Below, piece by piece: positions 17,390 to 26,247 of a stretch of 64,000 bases of DNA. The translations under genes were made by a program, and so were the position numbers. Every line of letters begins with the position of its first letter. Within the stretch, counting starts at the first letter, position 1. Below the pieces are notes generated by a model that was not told the origin of the DNA, searched no databases, and saw nothing but the letters and a program-made list of their open reading frames with translations. Origin of the DNA: Bog-473 sp963706555 (lineage in GTDB: Bacteria > Actinomycetota > Acidimicrobiia > Acidimicrobiales > RAAP-2); NCBI GenBank assembly GCA_963706555.1, contig OY970164.1, forward strand, positions 3,100,001 to 3,164,000, read 5' to 3'.

Positions 17390-18625
17390 TCAAGCTTCGG
17401 TCGTCAGCAGCAGGCAACCACAGGTGTTGCCACCTCCCGCCGCCACCGCGGCGACCTTCGGCGTTTTCGGCACCTGACGTTCGCCCCCCTCGCCCCGAAG
17501 CTGCACACATGCCTCGTGGAAGAAGCCGTACCCGTGGAGGCGGCCGGCCGAGAGTTGACCGCCGGCGGTGTTGAGGGGGAGGACACCGTCGCGAGCGATG
17601 CGGGTGCCGCCTTCGACGAAAGGCCCGCTCTCACCCGTCCCGCAGAGTTGCAACGCCTCGAGCCAGAGCATGGTCAGGTAGCTGAACCCGTCGTAGATCT
17701 GGGCGATGTCGACGTCGGCCGGGGTCAGGTCGGTGCGGCGCCACATCTGGGCTGCCGCATCGGTGCCGACAATGCGCGACAGGTCCTTGAGCTGATCCCA
17801 GCTCGGACGGTCGTGGATGGCCGTGCCCATGGCCTCGATATAGACCGGCGGCTTTGCCAGGTCCTGTGCCAGCTCGCGGCGCGAGATGACGAAAGCCGTG
17901 GCACCGTCGCACGGCACGTCGCAGTCGAAGAGATGCAACGGTGTGGAGATCATCCGGGAGTTGAAGTAGTCCTCGAGGGTCAAGGGCTCCCGATAGATGG
18001 CCTTGGGGTTCAGGCCGGCGTTGCGCCTCCCGTTGATGGCGATCTGGGCCAGCTGCTCGGATGTGGTGCCGTAGCGGTCCATGTGGGCCTGGGCGTAGAG
18101 GGCCACCCAGATGGGTGCACCGGCGGAGCCGAACGGCAACGTCCACTGCGCGAAGTCGCCTGCATAGATCGTGCCGCCCCCACCCCCGCCCCCACCGAGC
18201 CCCGGGCCGCCTCCGGGTCCGAGGCTGGCCCGTCCGCCCGTGCCTTGTGCGCTGCCTTCCCAGACGGAGCGGAAGCACAGGACATGGTCGGCCATGCCGC
18301 CCCCGATGGCCAGGATCGCTTTTATGACCGAGCCGAGCTGGCCCGGCGTCTCGACCCCGCTGTCGAACCAGTCAACCTCGAGGCGCATGGCGTCCATCAC
18401 CTCGTAGGTGGAGGCGCCCGTGAACCCCTTGGGCTGGGCCATGTTGCCGGGGTAGCTCGAGACACCGTTGATGTCCGACGGCTTCAGTCCGGCATCGGCC
18501 ACGGCGGCGTAACAGGCGTCGAGCGTGAGCTCGAGCGGATCGCGCCCCAGCCGGCGCCCGATGTCGGACTGGCCGATGCCCGATACCGCACATTGCTTTT
18601 CCGGCCGGTCTGGGCGCGTGCTCAC
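17390..18625 (-). CDS. Thiolase-like (SCP-x/Ltp type) protein
   Basis: A 411-residue thiolase-fold protein of the lipid-transfer/SCP-x branch. It has GIGQSDIGRRLGRDPLELTL, DACYAAVADAGLKPSDINGV, an aspartate/histidine-rich middle with CDVPCDGATAFVIS, and GYGFFHEACVQLRGEGGERQ. At the place of the nucleophilic cysteine, where thiolases read 'C.SG', the sequence reads GVETPGQLGS. It therefore probably does not do ordinary thiolysis. With the DUF35 partner encoded immediately upstream (GTGA overlap), it resembles Ltp-type retro-aldolases that cleave beta-hydroxyacyl-CoA side chains; this is inference. Residues ~135-150 are a glycine-rich insertion of low complexity. The start is GTG at 18625. Confidence 0.85.
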   Translation of the reverse strand: MSTRPDRPEKQCAVSGIGQSDIGRRLGRDPLELTLDACYAAVADAGLKPSDINGVSSYPGNMAQPKGFTGASTYEVMDAMRLEVDWFDSGVETPGQLGSVIKAILAIGGGMADHVLCFRSVWEGSAQGTGGRASLGPGGGPGLGGGGGGGGTIYAGDFAQWTLPFGSAGAPIWVALYAQAHMDRYGTTSEQLAQIAINGRRNAGLNPKAIYREPLTLEDYFNSRMISTPLHLFDCDVPCDGATAFVISRRELAQDLAKPPVYIEAMGTAIHDRPSWDQLKDLSRIVGTDAAAQMWRRTDLTPADVDIAQIYDGFSYLTMLWLEALQLCGTGESGPFVEGGTRIARDGVLPLNTAGGQLSAGRLHGYGFFHEACVQLRGEGGERQVPKTPKVAAVAAGGGNTCGCLLLTTEA

Positions 18626-19056
18626 TTCTGGTCTCCTTGCGGTTCGAACAACGGCAACCAGACGTCGCCGTGCGGATCCTCGATGTGGCGGAAGACAACC
18701 TGCAACGGCATGCCGCTGCGGATGTCGCCGAGCGGGCAGTTGATCAGGTTGGTCGTCAGTCGCAGCCCTGCCTGCTCGACGATATCGACGAGTGCCACCA
18801 CGTACGGCAGCTCGAACCCGGGCAGCCAGCCGTGATGGTTGACGGTGTGGCTGGCCAGCGTGGCCCGCCCACTGACCGCCTCGGGGGCGAGGTTCTTCGA
18901 TTGGTCGATCGGGCAGATCGGGATGGGGGGGTGGAGGTAGTAGCCACAGTCCTGGCATCGCATGAAGACCAGCTCGCCCTTTTCGCCCCCCTGCCAGAAG
19001 TGGCGGTTCCGGTCGTTGAGCTCGGGCACCACCACGGTCGTGCTCTGTTCGGTCAT
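18622..19056 (-). CDS. DUF35 zinc-ribbon/OB-fold protein
   Basis: A 144-residue protein with an N-terminal helix, a zinc-ribbon and an OB-fold. The ribbon reads FMRCQDCGYYLHPPIPICPID, with Cys34, Cys37 and Cys48. The fourth ligand, expected at residue 51, is aspartate, so zinc may be bound differently or not at all. Such proteins form complexes with thiolase-like enzymes and bind the acyl-CoA in their OB domain. It sits between the CoA transferase (ATGA overlap) and the thiolase-like gene (GTGA overlap), which fits a joint complex. ATG at 19056 is preceded by AAGGAG with six bases spacing. Confidence 0.9.
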   Translation of the reverse strand: MTEQSTTVVVPELNDRNRHFWQGGEKGELVFMRCQDCGYYLHPPIPICPIDQSKNLAPEAVSGRATLASHTVNHHGWLPGFELPYVVALVDIVEQAGLRLTTNLINCPLGDIRSGMPLQVVFRHIEDPHGDVWLPLFEPQGDQK

Positions 19057-21465
19057 GAAGGGCTCCTTGTCGAGGGTGACGCGTGGACGGCCTGCGGCGC
19101 GTGGACGGCTACCGGCGATTGGACAGCGACGGACTTCGCCAGCAGCTCGGCGATCAGGTCCTCGTCGAGCCCGAGCTGATGTAGGACCTCGACGGTGTGC
19201 TCTCCGAGCGCCGGGGGCGCCAGCTCGAGGCTCACTTCGAGGTCGCCGAGGGCCCAGAGGGCCCCGACCTGCTCGAGCTCGCCCCACTCGGCGTGGGGGT
19301 AGCTGGCGACCAGGCCCAGCTCCCGGTTCAGCGGGTCGTCGAGGAACGCCTCGCCCTGGTCGAGCTTCACCGGCTCGCACGGCACGCCGGCCTCTTGCAG
19401 TGCGGCCAGTGTGGCCTCGCACGACGCGCCCGCCAGCGCGCTCGCCAGCATGTCCGGGCCGTCAGCCCCGGCGACCGCGCAGGCTCGTGCGAGCTGCCCG
19501 TCTTCGAGCGCGCACAGGGCGATCCACCCGTCGGCCAGAGCGTAGAGGCGGTACCCGGCAGAGAGTCCCATCTGTTCGCGGTCCAGCGGATCGGCCGAGG
19601 CGGCCAGTCCGCCGTCACGGAGGAAGGTCTCGCTGTTCGTCAGGACGCCCCCTCCGAGAAGCGATCCGGTCACGAACTGGGGGTCGCCTGTCCGGTCGCG
19701 GTGGTAGATGGCGAGCAGGGTGGCCACCGTCGATCCCATGGCGCACAGGTGGTCCATGAAACCGAAGCGGAACCACATCGGATCGTTCCCCTCGCCCCCG
19801 CCGAGCACCTCCCACCCGGCCGACGCCTGGAAGAGCTGGTCGTACCCCGGCCAATCTGCTCGCTCGCCCTTGGGGCCGTACGAACTGGCGTGGCAATAGA
19901 TGATGTCGGGGTTGATCGCCCGCAGGGACTCGTAGTCCAGGCCCAGCTTGCGCGCCGCGGGCATCCGGAGGTTGTGGTGCACCACGTCGGCCCACGCCAC
20001 GCAGGGCCTCGAGGGCGGGGCGGGCGGCCGGCGACTTGAGGTCGAGCGCCACGCCACGCTTGCCCCGCTGGCACGCGGCGAAGACGCGTTGCACGTTGCG
20101 CATCTTGTCGCCCGTCGTCGCCTCCACCTTGATGACGTCGGCCCCGAGGTCAGCGAGCAGCATGGGGCCGAGGGGTCCGGCGAGGAAGTTCCCCAGATCG
20201 AGGATGCGCAGGCCCGCGAGGGGCGAGCGCACGCCGCCACCCGCTGTCGCCACTGCGTCTGTCCCATCGGATGCCGATGCCGATGCCGACGGCACTTCGG
20301 CCAGAACCTCGTGGGTGTGCTGCCCCAATGAGGGCGCCGGACCGGTCACCCGGGAGGGAGGCTCCGTGGAGAACGGGGTCCCGGCCTGGATGACCTTCCC
20401 GTGGGTGGGATCGTCGACCTCGGTCACATAGCCGTTCGCCCGGGCCTGCTCGTCGGCCAGGATGGCGCCGTACTGCGCCGACGGCTGCGCCGGGATGTCA
20501 TTCGCCCAGAAGTCCTCGAGCCACTCCTGGGCCGGCCTGGTCCGGAACGCCACCTGGTTCGCCCCGAAGTTGGGATACCCCGGAGTGGCCAGGCCGCCGA
20601 AGGCCGCGTTGGCCTTCGCCACTCCCTCTTCACCGAGCTCGTCGAAGGCCTGCACCATGAGGGGCGAATCGACGTCGGCGTTGCGCATTAGGTGGATCCA
20701 GGTGCCGTCACCGGCCTCGAACATCGACGGGACGAGGTCCTTCGGCAGGCCCCAGGCGAACATGGGCCCGGGTGTCTCGGCGCGGGCCCAATGCATCATG
20801 GTCGGCACGAGTGCTCCCTGGGCCAGGCTGGTATGCGCCGGCCCCCCCGAAGCCCCGCCCCGTTCGCGTTGGATGAGCCGGGCGAGGATCCCGATGGCGC
20901 TCAAGTAGACGGCACACCAGCTCCCGAAGGGGAAGCGGAGGAAGACCGGACCCTCGCGCCAGCCCCGCTGCTCGTCGCACAGGCCGAGCCGGGCACTCAC
21001 GAGGAGGTCGTCGCTCGGACCATCCGCACTCGGGTGGCCGGCGGGCCATCCAAGGACGGCGCTGGTGATCAAGCGTGGGTGCCGGGCCGCCAGCTCGTCG
21101 TCGCCCAGTCCCCGTTGGGCCGCCGCAGTCGGCCCGAAGGTATGGATGAGGACGTCGGCTCCCTCGAGGAGGCTGTGCAACTGCGTTCGGCCGTGCTCGG
21201 TCTCCAGATCGATGACGACGCTGCGCTTCGAGCGATTCCAGGTGAGAAAGCCCAGTGAGCTGCGGGTCGGGTCACCTTGCGGGCGTTCCACCTTGATGAC
21301 GTCGGCCCCTGCCTCGGCTAGCAGGAGGGCGGCGACCGCGCCTGCCATTGTCTCCGAACAGTCGATGATCCGGCGGCCGTCCAGGATTCTCGGCGCGTCG
21401 CCGTGCAGCGGGTTGGAATCGTGCACCGTCTGTCTCGACTCTGTGTTGCTCACGTGCGATCCCAC
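19053..21465 (-). CDS. Two-domain family III CoA transferase, frameshifted
   Basis: Two CaiB/BaiF-type domains in tandem, about 800 residues when joined. Domain 1 (21465 to about 20260) begins DGRRIIDCSETMAGAVAALL; domain 2 begins LAGLRILDLGNFLAGPLGPM. The frame breaks near 19990-20005: the N-terminal frame reads LEALR and then nonsense, while the other frame reads AWADVVHHNLRMP to the end at 19053. One extra base would explain this. Domain 2 keeps the aspartate in RFGFMDHLCAMG expected as the acyl carrier; domain 1 reads RFPFGSWCAVYL there and is probably inactive. The domains are joined by a SASASAS linker coded by GATGCC repeats. The start is GTG at 21465 or 21453. It would transfer CoA between acids. 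Confidence 0.82.
19079..19132. repeat. 18-base tandem repeat coding the C-terminus of the CoA transferase
   Basis: Three diverged units start at 19079, 19097 and 19115, pattern GCGCGTGGACGGCTACCG. They code the hexapeptide-like tail VAVQSP-VAVHAP-QAVHAS just before the stop. The multiple-of-three unit keeps the frame open, so the array extends the protein with a low-complexity tail. Confidence 0.75.
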
Positions 21466-21508
21466 CCCCCGTCTGATGCGGGGTCAGTCTGGCACCCGCA
21501 CTGTTGAA

Positions 21509-21565
21509 CTTGCCATTCACGACTGAGCTTGCCATTCACGACTGAGCTTGCCATTCACGACAGGC
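21509..21565. repeat. Three-copy 19-base direct repeat in a divergent promoter region
   Basis: CTTGCCATTCACGACTGAG occurs at 21509-21527 and 21528-21546 without mismatch, and a third copy at 21547-21565 differs only in the last four bases. It lies between the divergent CoA transferase (GTG at 21465) and the small protein at 21676. It is not palindromic. Near-perfect copies point to a recent duplication or a selected set of binding sites. Confidence 0.93.
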
Positions 21566-21675
21566 CGGCGCGCTGGTCTCGACGTGCCGGTCCCCGGCCG
21601 GGCACGTCTCCGGGACGTCGCGGGACCGCATGTTGGTAGTTTCATTGTCGACGTCAAGCCCTGGGGGGAGTTGCC

Positions 21676-22329
21676 ATGGAAGATCGGACGACGCCGGTTC
21701 TCTATCTCGAGATGACCGACCGGCCGGCTGAACGCTACGCGGCCGAGCGCGTGCCCGAACTGCTGGGACTTCCCGGCGTGCAGCGGGCGACGTGGTGGGA
21801 CAACTGCGTGCCGTTTCGCACCGACCTTCCGCGTACCCTGCCGGAGTTCTCGATCCTCGGTGTCTACGAGGCGAGCGAAGAGTTCACTGCTCCCGACGCG
21901 CTCCCCGAGGACATCACCGGCTACTGCTTCGATCACTACCCCCGGCCCGGTCAGGGAACGATTTCGGACAAGCCGACTCTCGGTCTGGAGCTGGTGTTGA
22001 TCAGTGCGCCGACGCCGGCGCAGAATCAGGCGCTCCGCGACTGGGGCGACTTCGTCCACATCCGTGACATCGCGGCCGCCACACCAGATCACTTCACCAT
22101 GATCACGCCCTATGAGAACAGGGCAGAGGGCTCGCCCCGCTACATGCACTTCTATGAGCTGGACACCGATGACCCGGAGCCGGCGTTCCGGAAGATGGCG
22201 CCCGCCACGATGGCCAGGGAGGGCGCCTACGGCACGCATTCCAAAGAGGAGTGGTGGACGCACGAGTCGCTCGTCATTGACTATGTGAACACGTTCCGAC
22301 GTCTCGGGGTCCGAGCCCGGCCCGCTTGA
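21676..22329 (+). CDS. Conserved-looking hypothetical protein, possible dimeric alpha/beta-barrel (EthD-like)
   Basis: A 217-residue protein without a motif I can name with confidence. It has no signal peptide or membrane segment. Two halves look related in layout: each has a beta-strand start (TPVLYLEMTD; TLGLELVLIS), a tryptophan-containing middle (VQRATWWDN; ALRDWGDFVH), and a strand/helix end (FSILGVYEASEEF; YMHFYELDTDDPEPAF). This is what EthD-like or Dabb ferredoxin-fold repeats look like. The family assignment is a guess from pattern only. ATG at 21676 is preceded by GGGGGGAGTTGCC. It stands before the amidohydrolase-P450 frame and may be part of that operon. Confidence 0.7.
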   Translation: MEDRTTPVLYLEMTDRPAERYAAERVPELLGLPGVQRATWWDNCVPFRTDLPRTLPEFSILGVYEASEEFTAPDALPEDITGYCFDHYPRPGQGTISDKPTLGLELVLISAPTPAQNQALRDWGDFVHIRDIAAATPDHFTMITPYENRAEGSPRYMHFYELDTDDPEPAFRKMAPATMAREGAYGTHSKEEWWTHESLVIDYVNTFRRLGVRARPA

Positions 22330-22450
22330 ACAGGCCCTGGCCGGAGGCCATTTCTGGCGTGATCCGGGGGGTTGTCTGGCGCAGTTCTCAAGTAGCTGCG
22401 AGAATCGACGGTGGTGTCAGGCAATTGGCACTGCGACAAGGGGGTTCTTG

Positions 22451-24916
22451 ATGGATGTAGATGACCTGATCCTGGTCAGCGTGGACGACCACCTGGTCGA
22501 GCCGCCCAACGTGTTCGAGGGCCGGCTCCCGGCGAAGTACGTCGACCTGGCACCGAAGTTCGTGACCCGGGCAGACGGGACGAGCGCGTGGCTCTACGAG
22601 GGAGCCGAGCTCGGCAACATCGCCCTCAACGCGGTGGCTGGCCGACCGAAGGAAGAGTACGGCATGGAGCCCACTTCGTTCGACGAGATCAGGCCCGGTT
22701 GCTGGGACATCCACGAGCGCATCAACGACATGAACGCCAACGGCGTCCTCGGCTCGCTGTGCTTCCCGTCCTTCCCACAGTTCTGCGGCCAGCTGTTCGC
22801 CCGCACCGAGGACAAGGACGTGGCCCTGGCCATGGTCCGCGCCTACAACGACTGGCACATCGACGAGTGGTGCGGCACCTACCCGGGCCGTTTCATCCCG
22901 TGCCCGATCCCTGCCATCTGGGACCCCGAGGTCCTCGCCGCCGAGGTGCGGCGTTGTGCCGCCAAGGGAGCCCATGCGGTGACCTTCTCGGAGAACCCCT
23001 CCAAGCTGGGTTGGCCGAGCGTCCACTCGGATCACTGGGATCCGTTCTGGAAGGCGTGCAGCGACGAGAACGTCGTCGTCTGCATGCACATCGGGTCTTC
23101 GTCCGAGATGGTGATCACGTCGCCTGACGCGCCGATCGACGTCCTGATCAGCCTCACCCCCATGAACATCGTGAAGGCGGCGGCCGACCTCATCTGGTCG
23201 CCGGTCCTGCGCAAGTTCCCCGACCTCAAGGTCGCCCTCTCCGAGGGGGGGATCGGCTGGATCCCGTACTTCTTGGAGCGCATCGACTATCAGTACGACA
23301 AGCACCATTACTGGACCGGCCAGGAATTCGGCCATCAGCTCCCGAGCGAGGTCTTCGACCAGCACATCATCACCTGCTTCATCGACGACGCCTTCGGCGT
23401 GGCGAGCCGGGACTTTCTCAACATGGACAACGTGACGTGGGAGTGCGACTACCCGCACTCGGACTCGACGTGGCCGACGGCGCCCGAGCAGCTGTGGAAG
23501 TACATCGGCGAGTTGAACGACCACGACATCAACAGGATCACGCACCTCAACGCCATGAAGCACTTCAGCTACGACCCCTTCGCGGTTATCCCCAAGGAGG
23601 AGGCCACCGTCAAGGCGCTACGTGCCAGGGCGGCTGGTCATGACGTCTCGGAGCCGCGCCACCCGCACGGGTCCGATGAAGCACGCCACCTTGGCCGCCG
23701 ACCTGGGCGCGTACCGGAAGGAGGGGTGACCACGGAGCAGTCCGCGGTCGAGACACCCGTCTTCGACCCGAATCTCTTCGTTGCGCCCGAAACCGGGCGG
23801 AACCCGCAGGAATTCTACAAGGTGGCGCGATCGTACGGGTCCGTGGTACCCGGCATCTTCGGGCGCTACTCGATCATGGGGCGCAGCGAGGTGGAGTACG
23901 CGCTGCAGCACCCCGACGTGTTCTCCTCCGCCATGGAGGCGGTGGACCTCGGCCAGTCGGTGCCGCTCATCCCGCTGCAGGTCGACCCACCCGAACACTC
24001 GAAGTACCGCAAGCTCTTGGACCCTATTTTTGCTCCGAAGCGGATGAACCTGATCGAGCCCGATATCGCGCAGCTGGTGAACGAGTTGATGGACTCGTTC
24101 ATCGATGACGGATCTTGCGAATTCACGACGGCCTTGGCCGAGCCTCTCCCGTCATCGGTGTTCCTGCGGCTGCTCGGGCTTCCCGTGTCGGAGCTGGCGA
24201 TGTTCTTGAAGATGAAGGACGGGATCCTTCGTCCGGCCGGGTCCGACCTCGAGGAGGTCCAGGCAAATCAACGTGTGAACGCCGGTGAGGTAGAGCGTTT
24301 CTTCGCCGAGACCCTGGCGGAGCGCCGGAAGAAGCCGCAGGAGGATCTGCTCAGCATGTTCGTCAGTGCCGAAGTGGGCGGGGACAAGCTGACCGACGAC
24401 GAGATCCTCGGTATCTGCTTCCTGTTCCTCTTGGCCGGACTCGACACGGTGACCGACACCCTCGAATGCTTCTTCGCGTACCTCGCCCAGCACCCCGAGC
24501 AACGGCGGCTCATCGTGGAGGACCCCGGGATCATCCCGACCGCGGTCGAGGAGTTGTTGCGGTGGGAGACACCGGTGACCGGCGTGCCGCGAGTGGTGCA
24601 ACAGGACGTGGAATTGGGTGGGTGCCCCATGCACAAGGGTGACCACGTGGGTATCAGCATCGGCTCGGCCAACACTGACGAGGCCGATCTCGCTGACGCC
24701 TATGACGTCATTCTCACCCGCAACACGAAGCACCTTGCATTCGGTGCAGGTGTGCACCGGTGCCTCGGATCCCACCTGGCCCGGCTGGAGCTGCGGACCA
24801 CGCTGCGGGAGTGGCACAGGCGCATCCCGGACTACGAGATCGCACCGGGCACCGAGCTCAACTTCATGTTCGGGCTACGTCAGGTCGATACACTCCCGCT
24901 CCTCTGGTCGGCGTAA
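22451..24916 (+). CDS. Amidohydrolase fused in frame to cytochrome P450
   Basis: One open frame of 821 residues. Residues 1 to about 400 are an amidohydrolase-2-family hydrolase (SVDDHLVEPPNVFEGRLPAK, NDWHIDEWCG, MHIGSSSEM, EGGIGWIPYFLERIDYQYDK, ECDYPHSDSTWP). From about residue 426 a complete P450 follows: I-helix LLAGLDTVTD, ExxR in EELLRWETP, heme block FGAGVHRCLGSHLARLE with the cysteine at residue 771. A GTG at 23726 would start a stand-alone 396-residue P450, with a purine-rich AAGGAGG very close to it. The fusion may be artificial: a one-base shift near 23645 would end the hydrolase at a TGA overlapping this GTG. ATG at 22451 has AAGGGGG upstream. Confidence 0.85.
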   Translation: MDVDDLILVSVDDHLVEPPNVFEGRLPAKYVDLAPKFVTRADGTSAWLYEGAELGNIALNAVAGRPKEEYGMEPTSFDEIRPGCWDIHERINDMNANGVLGSLCFPSFPQFCGQLFARTEDKDVALAMVRAYNDWHIDEWCGTYPGRFIPCPIPAIWDPEVLAAEVRRCAAKGAHAVTFSENPSKLGWPSVHSDHWDPFWKACSDENVVVCMHIGSSSEMVITSPDAPIDVLISLTPMNIVKAAADLIWSPVLRKFPDLKVALSEGGIGWIPYFLERIDYQYDKHHYWTGQEFGHQLPSEVFDQHIITCFIDDAFGVASRDFLNMDNVTWECDYPHSDSTWPTAPEQLWKYIGELNDHDINRITHLNAMKHFSYDPFAVIPKEEATVKALRARAAGHDVSEPRHPHGSDEARHLGRRPGRVPEGGVTTEQSAVETPVFDPNLFVAPETGRNPQEFYKVARSYGSVVPGIFGRYSIMGRSEVEYALQHPDVFSSAMEAVDLGQSVPLIPLQVDPPEHSKYRKLLDPIFAPKRMNLIEPDIAQLVNELMDSFIDDGSCEFTTALAEPLPSSVFLRLLGLPVSELAMFLKMKDGILRPAGSDLEEVQANQRVNAGEVERFFAETLAERRKKPQEDLLSMFVSAEVGGDKLTDDEILGICFLFLLAGLDTVTDTLECFFAYLAQHPEQRRLIVEDPGIIPTAVEELLRWETPVTGVPRVVQQDVELGGCPMHKGDHVGISIGSANTDEADLADAYDVILTRNTKHLAFGAGVHRCLGSHLARLELRTTLREWHRRIPDYEIAPGTELNFMFGLRQVDTLPLLWSA
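23640..23729 (+). other. Hydrolase/P450 junction with alternative reading frame
   Basis: In the frame of the fusion this stretch codes a linker with no family resemblance (SEPRHPHGSDEARHLGRRPG). In the next frame it reads SRSRATRTGPMKHATLAADL and ends in GAYRKEG and a TGA at 23727-23729 that overlaps the GTG of the P450 as GTGA. The paralogue at 14.3 kb reads GHDVSSRSSGRR at the same place, so the alternative frame looks like the true end of the hydrolase. Confidence 0.6.
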
Positions 24917-25098
24917 CGGGGCACGAGGGCATCATCCGTCGGCGACTGGCGGTCTGAGAGCGGCCGTGTCGGAGAAATGCAGTACGGCTTGGTGCGTCAT
25001 GACGCGGTCGGAGACGAGGATCGCCGCTGTGCGGTGGGAGACGAGACGGAATCACGGCCGCGGGCACGATGGGCCCGCAGGCGAGAAAGGACCAGCGA

Positions 25099-26247
25099 GT
25101 GGATTTAGAGCTGACGGATGACCAGGAGCTCTTCAAGGAGACGACCGCGAAGTTCATCGAGAACACGTGCCCGCTTTCGACTGTGCGGGAGTGGGCCGAG
25201 AAGGAGGCGGCGGGCTACCCGAGCGATTGGTGGCGCCAGGGTGCGGAGCTCGGCTGGACCTCACTCCTTGTGGCCGAAGAGGACGGCGGCGGGAGTGTCT
25301 CGGGCCACGGCCTCCTCGATCTGACCCTGGTGGCGGAGGTCATGGGGCACTGGGTGTCCCCGGGCCCGCTTCTTCCGACGAATGTGGCTGCTGCAGCGTT
25401 GTCCGAGTACGGCACGGCGGCGCAAAAGGAGCGTTATCTGCCCGGCCTGCTCTCGGGGCAGACCACTGCAACCTGGTGCCTGTCCGATCCGCGACAGTCG
25501 GGCCTCCCGAACACTGTCTCGCTGACGGCGACACGGCAAGGCGCGGAATTCGTGCTTTCGGGCAAGAAGGGACCGGCCGAAGGCGCCGGCGACGCGGCAT
25601 TCTTCGTGGTGGCTGCGCTGGTCGAGGGCGAGGTCACGCAGTTCGTGGTCGACGCGGCCACGCCCGGTGTCAGCGTGGTCGCAGCCGAGAGCATCGACCT
25701 CGTCCGGCGCTTTGCCTCCGTGTCGTTCGACAATGTCGTGCTGGCGCCTGATGCGGTGCTCGGTGAAGTCGGGGGAGCGGCGCCACAGGTCGAGCGGCTC
25801 TTCGAGCTCGCTGTCGCGCTGCAGTGCGCCTCCATGGCGGGGGTGACCGATCACGTGCTCGCCTTCACGCTCGCGTACTCCTTCGACCGGTACTCCTTCG
25901 GCCGGCCCCTCGCGTCGTATCAGGCTCTCAAGCATCGATTTGCTGACATGAAAATGTGGACGGAAGCCTGCCTCGGCACCTCGGCCGCGGCGGCACGATC
26001 GGTGGACAGCGGGTCCGAAAGAGCCTTCGAACTCGTCAGCGTGGCCAAGTCGTACATCGGGGACAAATCACCGGCGATCCTGCAGGACTGCGTGCAACTC
26101 CACGGTGGGATCGGTGTCACCTGGGACCACGACTTGCACCTCTACATCCGCCGCGTCGTACTGGATCGCTCGTTGTTCGGCACTCCCTACGATCATCGGG
26201 AGCGCATCGCGCATGGGCTCGGATTGGAGAACGACCATGGGCATTGA
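25099..26247 (+). CDS. Acyl-CoA dehydrogenase, first of a pair
   Basis: A 382-residue FAD-dependent acyl-CoA dehydrogenase. It opens LELTDDQELFKETTAKFIE, has a middle beta domain (TWCLSDPRQSGL), and a C-terminal helical domain with RYSFGRPLASYQALKHRFAD and the FAD/dimer segment QLHGGIGVTWDHDLHLYIRR. It would introduce an alpha-beta double bond into acyl-CoA. The GTG at 25099 follows AAAGGACCAGCGA. It overlaps the next dehydrogenase by 11 bases. Adjacent unequal pairs of this kind form alpha2-beta2 heterotetramers in sterol side-chain catabolism of actinobacteria, which is the likely arrangement here. Catalytic glutamate placement could not be checked by eye. Confidence 0.9.
   Translation: MDLELTDDQELFKETTAKFIENTCPLSTVREWAEKEAAGYPSDWWRQGAELGWTSLLVAEEDGGGSVSGHGLLDLTLVAEVMGHWVSPGPLLPTNVAAAALSEYGTAAQKERYLPGLLSGQTTATWCLSDPRQSGLPNTVSLTATRQGAEFVLSGKKGPAEGAGDAAFFVVAALVEGEVTQFVVDAATPGVSVVAAESIDLVRRFASVSFDNVVLAPDAVLGEVGGAAPQVERLFELAVALQCASMAGVTDHVLAFTLAYSFDRYSFGRPLASYQALKHRFADMKMWTEACLGTSAAAARSVDSGSERAFELVSVAKSYIGDKSPAILQDCVQLHGGIGVTWDHDLHLYIRRVVLDRSLFGTPYDHRERIAHGLGLENDHGH

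Noticed and set aside
17283..17390. Small Ala/Val/Thr-rich peptide gene between thiolase and ligase
   Set aside because: It is open only because the hexamer repeat contains no stops; no ribosome site or conserved feature supports it.
25000..25060. Direct repeat CGGTCGGAGACGAG / CGGTGGGAGACGAG before the dehydrogenase pair
   Set aside because: Only two imperfect copies, not adjacent and with no symmetry; too weak to list as an element.
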